Positions 6,937 to 15,089 of a stretch of DNA of 64,000 nucleotides are shown one piece after another. Origin of the DNA: Arthrobacter russicus (GTDB lineage Bacteria > Actinomycetota > Actinomycetes > Actinomycetales > Micrococcaceae); assembly GCF_031454135.1 (NCBI RefSeq), contig NZ_JAVDQF010000001.1, forward strand, positions 1,736,001-1,800,000, given 5' to 3'. A program made the translations under genes and the position numbers. The notes under the pieces were generated by a model, which was not told the origin of the DNA, did no database searches, and saw nothing but the letters and a program-made list of their open reading frames with translations. How positions within the stretch are numbered: the first letter of the stretch is position 1; every line of letters begins with the position of its first letter.

Positions 6937-9445
6937 CCTGCTGTCCCGCGCCCGCTGGCGGGTAGTGCGCACGCCACCCGGCGCAGCCGCCGACCCAGCC
7001 GGCTTGATCGCCCTCGATCCGGCCCAGGCAGTCTCCCTGCCGGCCACTGTCCCGGGCACCGCGGCAAGTGCCTGGCGGGACCAATTCGGCTCCGCTGCGG
7101 CTTTGGCCTTGGCCTTGGCCCCCAATGATTGGGATTGGTGGTTCCTCGCCGATTTCGCCGCCGACGCCGGTGCGGACCAACCGTGGAATCTGCACTCCGA
7201 CGGGATCGCCACTTACTCGACGCTTTGGCTCAACGGAGTTGAAATCGGCTCCGGGTCCGGGGCCTTCGATGCCCTGGACTTCCCGGCGGCTCCGCAGGCC
7301 GGTCGGAACCGGCTGGCCATCCGCTGCCGCCCGCTCGGCTCGGTGAGTACGCCCAGCAAACCCCGGGCCCGGTGGCGCAGTTCGCTGATCGCCAACGGCG
7401 CCCTGCGCTGGCACCGGACGCCCTTGCTGGGCCACATCCCGTGGCACGGCACGATTCCGGCAGTGGGCCCCTGGGCCCGGATCAGTCTGAGCGAATCCGC
7501 GCCCTACGAAGTGCTGACCTTGCGCACCGAACTCGACGGCCCGCTCGGGCGAGTGGTGCTATCGGTCGTCAGCGACGCCCCGGTGGAGCTCACCTTGCGG
7601 CTGAGCCACCCGGACGGCAGCCTCAGTGCAACCGAGCAGCTCAGCGTCGACGGGGAACGGACGATCGCCGTCGAACTCCCCGAACCGCAGCGCTGGTTTC
7701 CGCACAGCCACGGCACCCCGGCTTTGTACCGGCTGGAACTGAACGGCGGGTCCCACCGGGAATCCTTCGACGTGGGTTTCCGCTCCATCGAAGCCGACCG
7801 GCAGGACGGCGGTTTCCAGCTCAAGGCCAACGGACTCCCGGTGTTCGCCCGCGGGGTGGTCTGGGCGCCGCTGGATGCGCTCCGGCTAGGCGGTTCGCCC
7901 GCAGACTACCGGGACGCGCTGAGCCAATTGGCCGAGGCCGGGGTAAATCTGGTCCGGATCAGCGGCACCGGAAGCTATGAGCAACCGGCCTTCTACCGCG
8001 AATGCGATCGGCTCGGCATCATGGTCTGGCAGGATTGCATGCTCGCCACCCTCGATCCGCCGGAAGACTCGGATTGGCTCGACCGGTTCAGCGAAGAAAC
8101 CAGGACCTGGTTGACCCGGCTGGCCAAACACCCGAGCATCGTGGTGGTCAGCGGTGGAAACGAGACCGAACAGCAACCCGTGTTCTGGGGAAAATCCGCG
8201 GAACAACGTCGTATGACCGTGTTGGACACGGTGATCCCGGCGATCATCCGGCACTGCATCCCGGCAGCGGTGGCCGTCTCCTCGAGCCCTTCCGGCCCCG
8301 GGAACCCGGTGCACGCCAGGAGCGGCATCAGCCACTATTTCGGGGTGGGAGCCTACCGGCGGGGTTTGTCGGATGCCCGGACCTCCGGCGTCCGGTTCGC
8401 CGCGGAATGCCTGGCCTTCGCGGTGCCGCCGGAACCGGCGAGCATCGTCCGGCACTTCGGCGAAGCCTTTCAGAAGCACAGCCCCCCGGCGGCCTCCGCG
8501 CGCTGGCAGGCCGCCGTCGCCCGGGACCCCGGCTCGGACTGGAGTTTCGAAGACACCGCCGCGCACTACGTCCGGGAGTTCTTCGGCACCGGATCCGCAG
8601 CCGACACCGGCAGGGAACTCGACCTGCACCGGGCAGCCGTGCACCATGCGGTTTCCCGAACCCTGCTCGAATGGCGGCGTCCGGAATCGCCGTGCGCCGG
8701 CGCACTGTTGCTGAGCGCCCGGGATCTGTCCGCCGGAGCCGGGTTCGGCGTCGTCGACGTCGACGGCGTGCCGAAATCCGCCTGGTACGCACTCAAGGCC
8801 GCCTGCCGCCCGCTTGCCCTCGGGTTCCAACCGGAAGGCCTCAACGGGGTCGACCTGCACCTGTTCAACGATCGGCCCGAAGCCGTCGAAGGCCTGCTGG
8901 AAATCCGGATCCACGGGATCAGCGGAGTGGTCCAAGCCCATGCCGAAATCGCGGTGCGGCTGCCTGGGCACGGCCACCACCGTTGGGAGTTGTGCCAGGC
9001 CCTGGGCGGGTTCCTCGATCTGGACCACGTCTGGCAGTTCGGGGAACGCAGCTACGACACGGCCGAGGCGGTGCTCTGGGCGCACGACGGATCGGTGCTC
9101 GCCCGGACCGTATTGCTCTTGGGCGGCATCGACCGCCCGCTCGGCGACACTGGGCTGCAGGCCTTCTCCGGCAGCGATCACAGCGGAGATTTCATCGAAG
9201 TCAGCAGCAGCAAACTGGCGAGTTTCGTGGCCTTGGATTTGCCCGGACGGGTACCCGAGGACAACTACTTCCACCTTCCGCACGGCGGCCGCAGGCGGAT
9301 CGCCTGCCGTTCGGTGCCCGCCGGACCGGCGACGCCGCAACGGGCGCCGGAGAGCCTTTGGGGCACCGTTCGGGCACTCAACGAGACCAGCGCGCCGCAA
9401 CCGGTTTGGCGTTTGCCCGAGAACGACATCAACCGAGGAGGCTGA
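6929..9445 (+). CDS. Glycoside hydrolase family 2-like (beta-mannosidase-like) protein
   Basis: This 838-residue protein has the GH2 layout: an N-terminal jelly-roll (LPATVPGTAASAW, WFLADFA), an immunoglobulin-like domain and a TIM barrel starting near residue 285. Barrel motifs RISGTGSYEQPAFYRECDRLGIMVWQD and KHPSIVVVSGGNETEQ are typical of beta-mannosidases. Asn411-Glu412 is the acid/base motif, and Glu493 in RFAAECLAF is at the nucleophile position. No signal peptide is visible, so it should act in the cytoplasm, unusual for a polymer-degrading enzyme. It overlaps the DUF1839 gene by 8 bases and is followed two bases later by the hydrolase gene. It could trim or transfer sugars on the same intermediate as the carrier module. 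Substrate unknown. Confidence 0.75.
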   Translation: MVDLLSRARWRVVRTPPGAAADPAGLIALDPAQAVSLPATVPGTAASAWRDQFGSAAALALALAPNDWDWWFLADFAADAGADQPWNLHSDGIATYSTLWLNGVEIGSGSGAFDALDFPAAPQAGRNRLAIRCRPLGSVSTPSKPRARWRSSLIANGALRWHRTPLLGHIPWHGTIPAVGPWARISLSESAPYEVLTLRTELDGPLGRVVLSVVSDAPVELTLRLSHPDGSLSATEQLSVDGERTIAVELPEPQRWFPHSHGTPALYRLELNGGSHRESFDVGFRSIEADRQDGGFQLKANGLPVFARGVVWAPLDALRLGGSPADYRDALSQLAEAGVNLVRISGTGSYEQPAFYRECDRLGIMVWQDCMLATLDPPEDSDWLDRFSEETRTWLTRLAKHPSIVVVSGGNETEQQPVFWGKSAEQRRMTVLDTVIPAIIRHCIPAAVAVSSSPSGPGNPVHARSGISHYFGVGAYRRGLSDARTSGVRFAAECLAFAVPPEPASIVRHFGEAFQKHSPPAASARWQAAVARDPGSDWSFEDTAAHYVREFFGTGSAADTGRELDLHRAAVHHAVSRTLLEWRRPESPCAGALLLSARDLSAGAGFGVVDVDGVPKSAWYALKAACRPLALGFQPEGLNGVDLHLFNDRPEAVEGLLEIRIHGISGVVQAHAEIAVRLPGHGHHRWELCQALGGFLDLDHVWQFGERSYDTAEAVLWAHDGSVLARTVLLLGGIDRPLGDTGLQAFSGSDHSGDFIEVSSSKLASFVALDLPGRVPEDNYFHLPHGGRRRIACRSVPAGPATPQRAPESLWGTVRALNETSAPQPVWRLPENDINRGG

Positions 9446-9447
9446 CC

Positions 9448-11115
9448 ATGGCAGAACTTGGCGAGGCAAGCTGGATCATGAGCGGCAATCGGCCCTTGCA
9501 CGGCTGGGTGCACCGACCGGCCGGCAGCGCAGTCAAAGGCGCCGTGGTGATCGCGCCGCCATTGGCCCGGGAACAGGTGATCAGCTACCGCAGCTTGCGG
9601 GTGCTGGCGATCATGCTCGCGCAGCAAGGCTGGGTGGCGATCCGATTCGGTTGGACCGGAACCGGTGAATCCGCGCCGATGCCCGAGTCTGCCGACCCGG
9701 TGGCGCTCTGGCATCAGGACTTGCAATCCGTCATAGGACTGGCCGAACGGATCGTCGAACCCGGAAAGGTGCATGCCCTGGGCCTGCGGGTCGGAGCTGC
9801 CTTGCTGGCTTCGGCGCCGCTGGGCATCGGAAAACGCCTGCTCTGGGAGCCAGTCGGCGGCCGGATGTTCCTGCGCCAGCAGAGCATGCTGCGGGCCATG
9901 TCGTTGCCGGAGGACCCGGTGGTGCCCCAAGATGCCGGCGTCGAAGTGAACGGGGCGCTTTTCCTGCCGCATCAGGCCAGTGCGCTGTCCGCAGTGCCGA
10001 ACCCGGCGAAAGCACCCCCCGGAACCCTGCCACCGGGCACCGAAATCAGCATCGAGACGGACGTCAACCGGAGCCGGAAAGTGCATTCCGTGGCTTCGAT
10101 CCACGCCGAAGTGCCCACCGAGTCGCTGCAACGGCTCATCGATTCGTTCCCGGAATCCGGGCGACCGGTGCTGCAACGTCCCTGGGCCCCGGTGCGGGCC
10201 ATCACGCTGGCAGCGCCGACTGGCCGGCGGATCGTCGAGGAACTCGTGGAGGTGGGCCCGGACCGGCTTCCGGGCGTCTACAGCCGGCCGCTCGGCAGCA
10301 GTTCGGCCGAAGCCGCGGCATTCTTCGTCGCGGCTTCGGCCGAACCCAAAGACGGCGTGACCGCGCTCTGGGTCGCCGCAGCCCGGAACCTCGCGGCTCG
10401 CGGAGTTCCGGCTTTGCGTGCCGAACGCCGGGGATGCGGCGATCTGGGGGTGCCGGAGGCACTCATGGACCCGAACCCCTACACCCTCGAGGCGATTGAG
10501 GACACCGAAAACACCGCCGCTTGGCTGCACGCCAAAACCGGAGGTTCGGTGACTGGAATCGGCTTGTGCGTCGGCGCCTGGCTGGTCAGCATGGCCAGTG
10601 AACATGCTCCGATCGACCGGGTCGTGATGTTCAACAATGTGGCCTGGCGTTCCGATGCCGATTACTTCCGTCGGGCGTTCGACGAGTGGAACATCGCGGA
10701 CGATCCGGTTGACGTGCTCAGCTCGGCGGCACGCGACCAACGGCACCGGGCGAACCTGAAGTCAACGGTCAAAGAACTCCTGCGGGCCAAAGCTCCGTAT
10801 CCGCTTTGGCTCGCGCTGGGGCGACACAGCATTGCGAATACGCCGGAAGTCCTGATGGACATCGGCTCCCGGCAATCCGAATTGCGCCTCTACTTCGGCC
10901 CGGTGGACCACCAGCACTTCATTTCCGAACGCGGGCCCGCCGGGCTTCGGAACCTGCAGCGTTCCGGCAGGGTAGTCACCCACCATGAGGAACCGGTACT
11001 CGACCATTCACTGATGGGCCACGCCGCACGGCTGCGCTCGCTGAGCATCATCGACGAGCTGTTCCCGCTCCGGAAAACCGGGCCGCGGCCGCTGAGCGAG
11101 CCCGGGCTCAGCTGA
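9448..11115 (+). CDS. Tandem alpha/beta hydrolase-like protein
   Basis: The 555-residue protein contains two alpha/beta hydrolase-like halves. The first has VIAPPLAREQVISYRSLRVLA, FGWTGTGES and, where a Gly-x-Ser-x-Gly elbow is expected, GLRVGAALL with Arg114. The second, from about residue 280, has RAERRGCGDLG and the elbow GLCVGAWL with Cys374, then FGPVDHQHF and LDHSLMG near the C-terminus as possible Asp and His. So one half looks catalytically dead and the other would use a cysteine. A perfect GAGGAGG precedes the ATG at 9448. It is the last gene of the operon, and its 3' end overlaps the convergent glycosyltransferase gene by 8 bases. A thioesterase or acyltransferase role on the carrier protein would fit, as inference. 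Confidence 0.75.
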   Translation: MAELGEASWIMSGNRPLHGWVHRPAGSAVKGAVVIAPPLAREQVISYRSLRVLAIMLAQQGWVAIRFGWTGTGESAPMPESADPVALWHQDLQSVIGLAERIVEPGKVHALGLRVGAALLASAPLGIGKRLLWEPVGGRMFLRQQSMLRAMSLPEDPVVPQDAGVEVNGALFLPHQASALSAVPNPAKAPPGTLPPGTEISIETDVNRSRKVHSVASIHAEVPTESLQRLIDSFPESGRPVLQRPWAPVRAITLAAPTGRRIVEELVEVGPDRLPGVYSRPLGSSSAEAAAFFVAASAEPKDGVTALWVAAARNLAARGVPALRAERRGCGDLGVPEALMDPNPYTLEAIEDTENTAAWLHAKTGGSVTGIGLCVGAWLVSMASEHAPIDRVVMFNNVAWRSDADYFRRAFDEWNIADDPVDVLSSAARDQRHRANLKSTVKELLRAKAPYPLWLALGRHSIANTPEVLMDIGSRQSELRLYFGPVDHQHFISERGPAGLRNLQRSGRVVTHHEEPVLDHSLMGHAARLRSLSIIDELFPLRKTGPRPLSEPGLS

Positions 11116-12193
11116 ACAGAAGTCCGGCGTAGAGCGCCCGGTAATCCGCGGCCGCGGATCGTTCGTCGAACCGTTCCCGGGCGCGTTCCGCGGCGGCCCG
11201 GCTCACTGCCTGGTACTGCGGGTCCGGTAGCTCGAGCAAACCGGCCATCGCGGCGGCCAGTTCCTTCGGCCGCCCCGGTGCGATCAGGAATTCCGGCCGC
11301 ACCGTCAACTCGGCGCAATCGCCGACGTCGGTACTGAGCACCGGAAGCCCGGCGCTGAGCGCTTCGATGCCCGCCATCGGCAATGCCTCGTGGGTGCTCG
11401 GGCTGACCAAGGCGCGGGCACCGTCAAATAGTTCTCGGACGTTTTGGACCGAGCCGTGCAAAGTCACCAGGTCGGCCACCCCGTGCGCCGCCAGGCTCGC
11501 GGCCAACTCGGGATTGTCCGCATCCATGCCGAGCCCCGCACAGTCCAGCCGGACCTCCGGATGGCTGCTGCGCAGGATCGCCAACGCGGCAAAGAGGTCC
11601 GCGTGGCCTTTCACCGGATGCCATCGGGCCAGCTGCACGAAACGCCGGCTCCGCTGACGCCGGCGGAGCAACTCCGGAGCCAATACCACGTCCGCGATCC
11701 GGGTGCCGTTGCGGATCAGGCTCGGCGCAACGCGGTAGCCGGACTGGATCGCGTATTCGAAGGCGGAAGGCGAGCAGGCCACCACAGTGAACCGCTTGCT
11801 GAGCCGGGCTACGGCCTTTCCGACCAGACGGGAAATTGCCCGGGTCTGATGCGAACTGCTGACATGCACGGTACTGACTTTGGGCACCGCGATCCGACTG
11901 AGCGCACTGACCAAATCGGATTGCGCCAAATGCGAATGGACCAGTTCGATCCGGCGCCCGAGGACTAACTCCCGCAACATCCGGATGGCCCGCCAGGGCA
12001 GCACATCCCGTTTCTGCATCCCGACGTAGCTGACCGAGTCCAAGCTCGCCGCGAACCGCTCGGAGAGTGCACCGGGTGCCATCAGAACCAAGAGGTGCAC
12101 TTCGTCGTCGGGGTGCCGCTGCCGGGCCAAGCCTTCGATGAGGGTCTGCGCGCCGCCGGTCTGCGCATCATTGACCACATGCAGAATCCGCAC
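11108..12193 (-). CDS. GT4-type glycosyltransferase
   Basis: A 361-residue GT-B glycosyltransferase of the GT4 family. The N-terminus MRILHVVNDAQTGGAQTLI is the acceptor-domain glycine loop. HSHLAQSDLVSALS, QLARWHPVKGHADLFAA and SPSTHEALPMAGIEALSAGLPVLSTDVG follow; the last holds the conserved E-x7-E pair that binds the donor sugar. It is transcribed towards, and overlaps by 8 bases, the hydrolase gene of the operon. It is probably a monocistronic gene starting from the intergenic region 12194-12452. Donor and acceptor are not predictable. Confidence 0.88.
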   Translation of the reverse strand: MRILHVVNDAQTGGAQTLIEGLARQRHPDDEVHLLVLMAPGALSERFAASLDSVSYVGMQKRDVLPWRAIRMLRELVLGRRIELVHSHLAQSDLVSALSRIAVPKVSTVHVSSSHQTRAISRLVGKAVARLSKRFTVVACSPSAFEYAIQSGYRVAPSLIRNGTRIADVVLAPELLRRRQRSRRFVQLARWHPVKGHADLFAALAILRSSHPEVRLDCAGLGMDADNPELAASLAAHGVADLVTLHGSVQNVRELFDGARALVSPSTHEALPMAGIEALSAGLPVLSTDVGDCAELTVRPEFLIAPGRPKELAAAMAGLLELPDPQYQAVSRAAAERARERFDERSAAADYRALYAGLLFS

Positions 12194-12212
12194 TATCCAC
12201 GCTCCCAGTTAT

Positions 12213-12277
12213 GACCGGTGCCTTGTCCACCCCCGCCCGGCAGGAAACCTCGGGCATTAGGCGGACAAGCACCGGTC
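12213..12277. repeat. Long stem-loop in the divergent intergenic region
   Basis: Bases 12213-12228 (GACCGGTGCCTTGTCC) pair with 12263-12277 (GGACAAGCACCGGTC), 15 pairs with one bulged base. The 34-base loop holds a second small stem, GCCCG with CGGGC. It sits between the start of the - strand glycosyltransferase and the + strand DUF4832 gene. There is no T-run, so it is not a standard terminator. It could be an operator, a transcribed RNA structure or a dispersed repeat. Confidence 0.5.
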
Positions 12278-12452
12278 GTGCGCGTCGTTCGACGCCTGAG
12301 CCGACCCCCCAATGAGCCTGCTCCACTTATAGAAGTGCCCAAGGGGAGAATTTCGTGACGCGGTAAACCTCAAGATCTGCAGATTTTTCTCGGCCGGATC
12401 CGCGGCGGCTGCGGGCCCGGCCCGGCACAGCGAACTGCGATAGCATCGGTGG

Positions 12453-14063
12453 ATGCGAAAGCGCGGCTTTCATCTGATTTCCGGACTCGTCGTGCTCAGC
12501 GTCGTCGGCCTCGCCGTCTGGCTCGGGGTCAGTTCCGTTTCCACGCTGGCGACCCTGGAACCGACCGGGCCCGGCGAACCGACCGGACAGGCGTCGTCCG
12601 GCACCGAGATCGTCAACCCGATGCGCGGCCAGTACCGCTGGGGCGGAACCAATAAATGGGGCAGCTTCGAGGGGCAATTGTTCCCTTCGGCGGGAAACCC
12701 AGGCTACCGGGCAGAGCAGCAATGGCCCGGTGCGAAAATCAGCTATTACCGGTTCACCTGGGCCGAGGTGCAGCCGGACCAGGACGACTTCAGCTTCGCG
12801 CGGATCGAGGCCGAGCTGGAGAAAGCCACCACGCGTGGCGAAAAACTGGGCTTTCGGATCATGCCTGCGGACAACTGTTGCGCACCGATGCCGGAGCCGC
12901 TGACCGTGCTGCCCGGATGGCTCACCGGGCTGGGCGTCAACCAATGGACCTACCGGGGCTTCGATGCGGCCGTCGTGGTGCCGGATTGGAACAACCCGGA
13001 ATACCTCGCCGCGATGACCGCGCTGATCGCCAAGCTCGGTGAAAAATATGACGGCGATCCGCGGATCGCGTTCATCGACATGCTCGGCTACGGGAATTTC
13101 GGCGAATGGCACAGCTACCCGATGAACCAGGAATACCCGAGGAATCCGGGCGGCCAGAACGAGATCACTCCGGCGAACCTCAAGGCTCTGGTGGAAGCGA
13201 ACGTCCAAGCGTTCCGAAGAACCCGGCTGCTCAGCTTCACCGCGAACCCGGAGGCCTTGGCCCAGGCGATGGCGGCCCGATCCGATATCGGGATCAGAAT
13301 GGACTGTCTGGGCGACGCCACCGGAGGCAGCGCCTTGTTGAACATCATGGCGAATCCGGCCGCCACGGTCCGCTGGACCACCGCGCCGGTGGTGACCGAA
13401 TGGTGCGGCGCCAACTTCAGCCAAACCGCCGAGATCCCCGCGGGTTCGAACTTCGACTTCTTCCGCGCCGACGTCGGGCAGGACCTCTACCGGGTGGGCC
13501 GCGGACAGGTGGACCGCTGGCACGTCTCGTTGCTCTCCAGCGGGAATTTCCCGTTCGCTTACAACGGCGGGGTGATGGCTGAAGGGCAATGGCAGGACTT
13601 CGTCGCGGCGAACACCATGAGCGGTTACCGGTACTCCGTCGCAGCCGCCGGAGCCCCGGTGCGGCTCCCGGGGAGCAACCGGGTCCAGGTGACCACCACT
13701 TGGACCAACTCCGGGGTGGCCCCCACCTACGATGCCTGGCAGATCGTTCTGGAGCTGCGGCTGAAAGGGAGCCCGACGCCGATTGCGTCGACGGTTTCCG
13801 TCTTGGATCTCCGGACGCTCTATTGGGGCGACGGCGACGGCGGCCTCGCCCCGGTCCAAGGCCGGCGAACCATGACCGACCTGATCACGATTCCGGATTC
13901 GGCCCCGGCCGGCGACTACGAAGTGGTGGTCCGGGTCCGGGCCGCAACTGCGCAGCCGGACTCCGCCGGAACAGCGAAGTTGCCGGGCCTGGGCCTGGAC
14001 ACCGCCATGCCCCAGCTGGGCAAAGCCGAATACTCGGCCGGTTCGCTGGCGATCAACCGCTGA
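12453..14063 (+). CDS. Secreted DUF4832 family protein
   Basis: The 536-residue protein begins with a positively charged stretch and a hydrophobic segment (residues ~7-28), a signal peptide or membrane anchor, and then a Pro/Gly/Thr-rich linker. The next ~330 residues resemble the TIM-barrel glycosidase-like domain of DUF4832 proteins: NPMRGQYRWG, YYRFTWAEVQPDQDDFSF, GFRIMPADNCCAP, FIDMLGYGNFGEWHSYP. The C-terminal ~120 residues fit the beta-sandwich DUF4832 domain. Glu in GNFGEWH is at a position like a catalytic acid in clan A glycosidases. A TAGCAT -10-like motif ends 6 bases before the ATG, so the mRNA may be leaderless. Lying inside the EPS locus, it may act on the exported polysaccharide. 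Confidence 0.7.
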   Translation: MRKRGFHLISGLVVLSVVGLAVWLGVSSVSTLATLEPTGPGEPTGQASSGTEIVNPMRGQYRWGGTNKWGSFEGQLFPSAGNPGYRAEQQWPGAKISYYRFTWAEVQPDQDDFSFARIEAELEKATTRGEKLGFRIMPADNCCAPMPEPLTVLPGWLTGLGVNQWTYRGFDAAVVVPDWNNPEYLAAMTALIAKLGEKYDGDPRIAFIDMLGYGNFGEWHSYPMNQEYPRNPGGQNEITPANLKALVEANVQAFRRTRLLSFTANPEALAQAMAARSDIGIRMDCLGDATGGSALLNIMANPAATVRWTTAPVVTEWCGANFSQTAEIPAGSNFDFFRADVGQDLYRVGRGQVDRWHVSLLSSGNFPFAYNGGVMAEGQWQDFVAANTMSGYRYSVAAAGAPVRLPGSNRVQVTTTWTNSGVAPTYDAWQIVLELRLKGSPTPIASTVSVLDLRTLYWGDGDGGLAPVQGRRTMTDLITIPDSAPAGDYEVVVRVRAATAQPDSAGTAKLPGLGLDTAMPQLGKAEYSAGSLAINR

Positions 14064-14075
14064 AACCGTTCCGCG

Positions 14076-15089
14076 TCAACCGGCGAACCCGCGCGGGTTG
14101 TTTTCCTGCCAACGCCAATGGTCCCGGCACATTTCCGCGATGCCCCGTTCCGCGACCCAACCCAGTTGCTCTTGCGCTGCGGCCGGACGGGCAATGCTGA
14201 CCGCGACGTCACCCGGACGGCGGGCCCCGATTTCAAAAGGGATCTCCCGGCCGGAAGCGGCGGCGAAATTGTCGATCACCTCCAACACGGAATGCCCCTT
14301 GCCGGTGCCGAGGTTCCACCGGAACACGCCCCGATGGCGGTCCAGGAAATCGAGCGCGGCGATGTGCCCCTGCGCCAAGTCCATCACGTGCACGTAGTCC
14401 CGTACCCCGGTTCCGTCCGGAGTGGCGTAGTCGGCGCCGTGCACGGTCACCTTGGCCTGCCGTCCGATCGCCACCTGGGCCACATAGGGCAGGAGGTTGT
14501 TCGGCACGCCGGCGGGATCTTCGCCGATCCGTCCGGAGGGGTGCGCCCCGACCGGATTGAAGTAACGAAGCATCGCGATCCGCCAGCTGGGATCGGCGGC
14601 GCCCAGGTCGGCGAGCGCTTCCTCGATCTGCTGTTTAGTGCGGCCGTACGGGTTGACCGGCGCCAGCGATGCCGACTCGGCCAAAGGGCTGGGCTCGTCC
14701 GCGCTGTACACCGTCGCCGAAGAACTGAACACCAAAGTTCGCACCTGGTGCTCGGCCATGCTGGCCAGCAGGTTCAGCGTGCCGATCAGGTTGTTCCGGT
14801 AGTAGCGCAGCGGGTCGCTGACCGATTCGCCCACTGATTTCAACCCGGCGAAATGGATCACTGCTTGCGGGCGTTCCTGGGCGAAGACTGTGGACAACGC
14901 CACCTCGTCCAAGAGGTCCAGCTCCCGGAACCCGACCGGCCGGCCACTGATTTCCTGCACCCGTTGCACGGCTTCGGCCGAAGAGTTCGCCAAATTGTCC
15001 ACGATCACGAGCTCATGCCCGTCCTGCAATAACCCGACCGCGGTATGCGAGCCGATGTAGCCGGCCCCTCCGGTCACCATGATCTTCAT
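14076..15089 (-). CDS. galE: UDP-glucose 4-epimerase
   Basis: This cytoplasmic enzyme interconverts UDP-glucose and UDP-galactose and supplies galactose for the polysaccharide. The 337-residue protein shows the NAD-binding loop GGAGYIGSHTAVGLL, the sugar-site VFSSSATVYS, the catalytic Tyr-x-x-x-Lys in NPYGRTKQQIEEAL, and LRYFNPVGAHPSG, all standard for GalE. Its ATG overlaps the stop of the upstream ligase-like gene as ATGA, so it is the last gene of a - strand EPS operon. It ends 12 bases from the convergent DUF4832 gene. Other UDP-hexose 4-epimerases share these motifs, so the exact substrate could be UDP-GlcNAc or UDP-Glc. Confidence 0.95.
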   Translation of the reverse strand: MKIMVTGGAGYIGSHTAVGLLQDGHELVIVDNLANSSAEAVQRVQEISGRPVGFRELDLLDEVALSTVFAQERPQAVIHFAGLKSVGESVSDPLRYYRNNLIGTLNLLASMAEHQVRTLVFSSSATVYSADEPSPLAESASLAPVNPYGRTKQQIEEALADLGAADPSWRIAMLRYFNPVGAHPSGRIGEDPAGVPNNLLPYVAQVAIGRQAKVTVHGADYATPDGTGVRDYVHVMDLAQGHIAALDFLDRHRGVFRWNLGTGKGHSVLEVIDNFAAASGREIPFEIGARRPGDVAVSIARPAAAQEQLGWVAERGIAEMCRDHWRWQENNPRGFAG

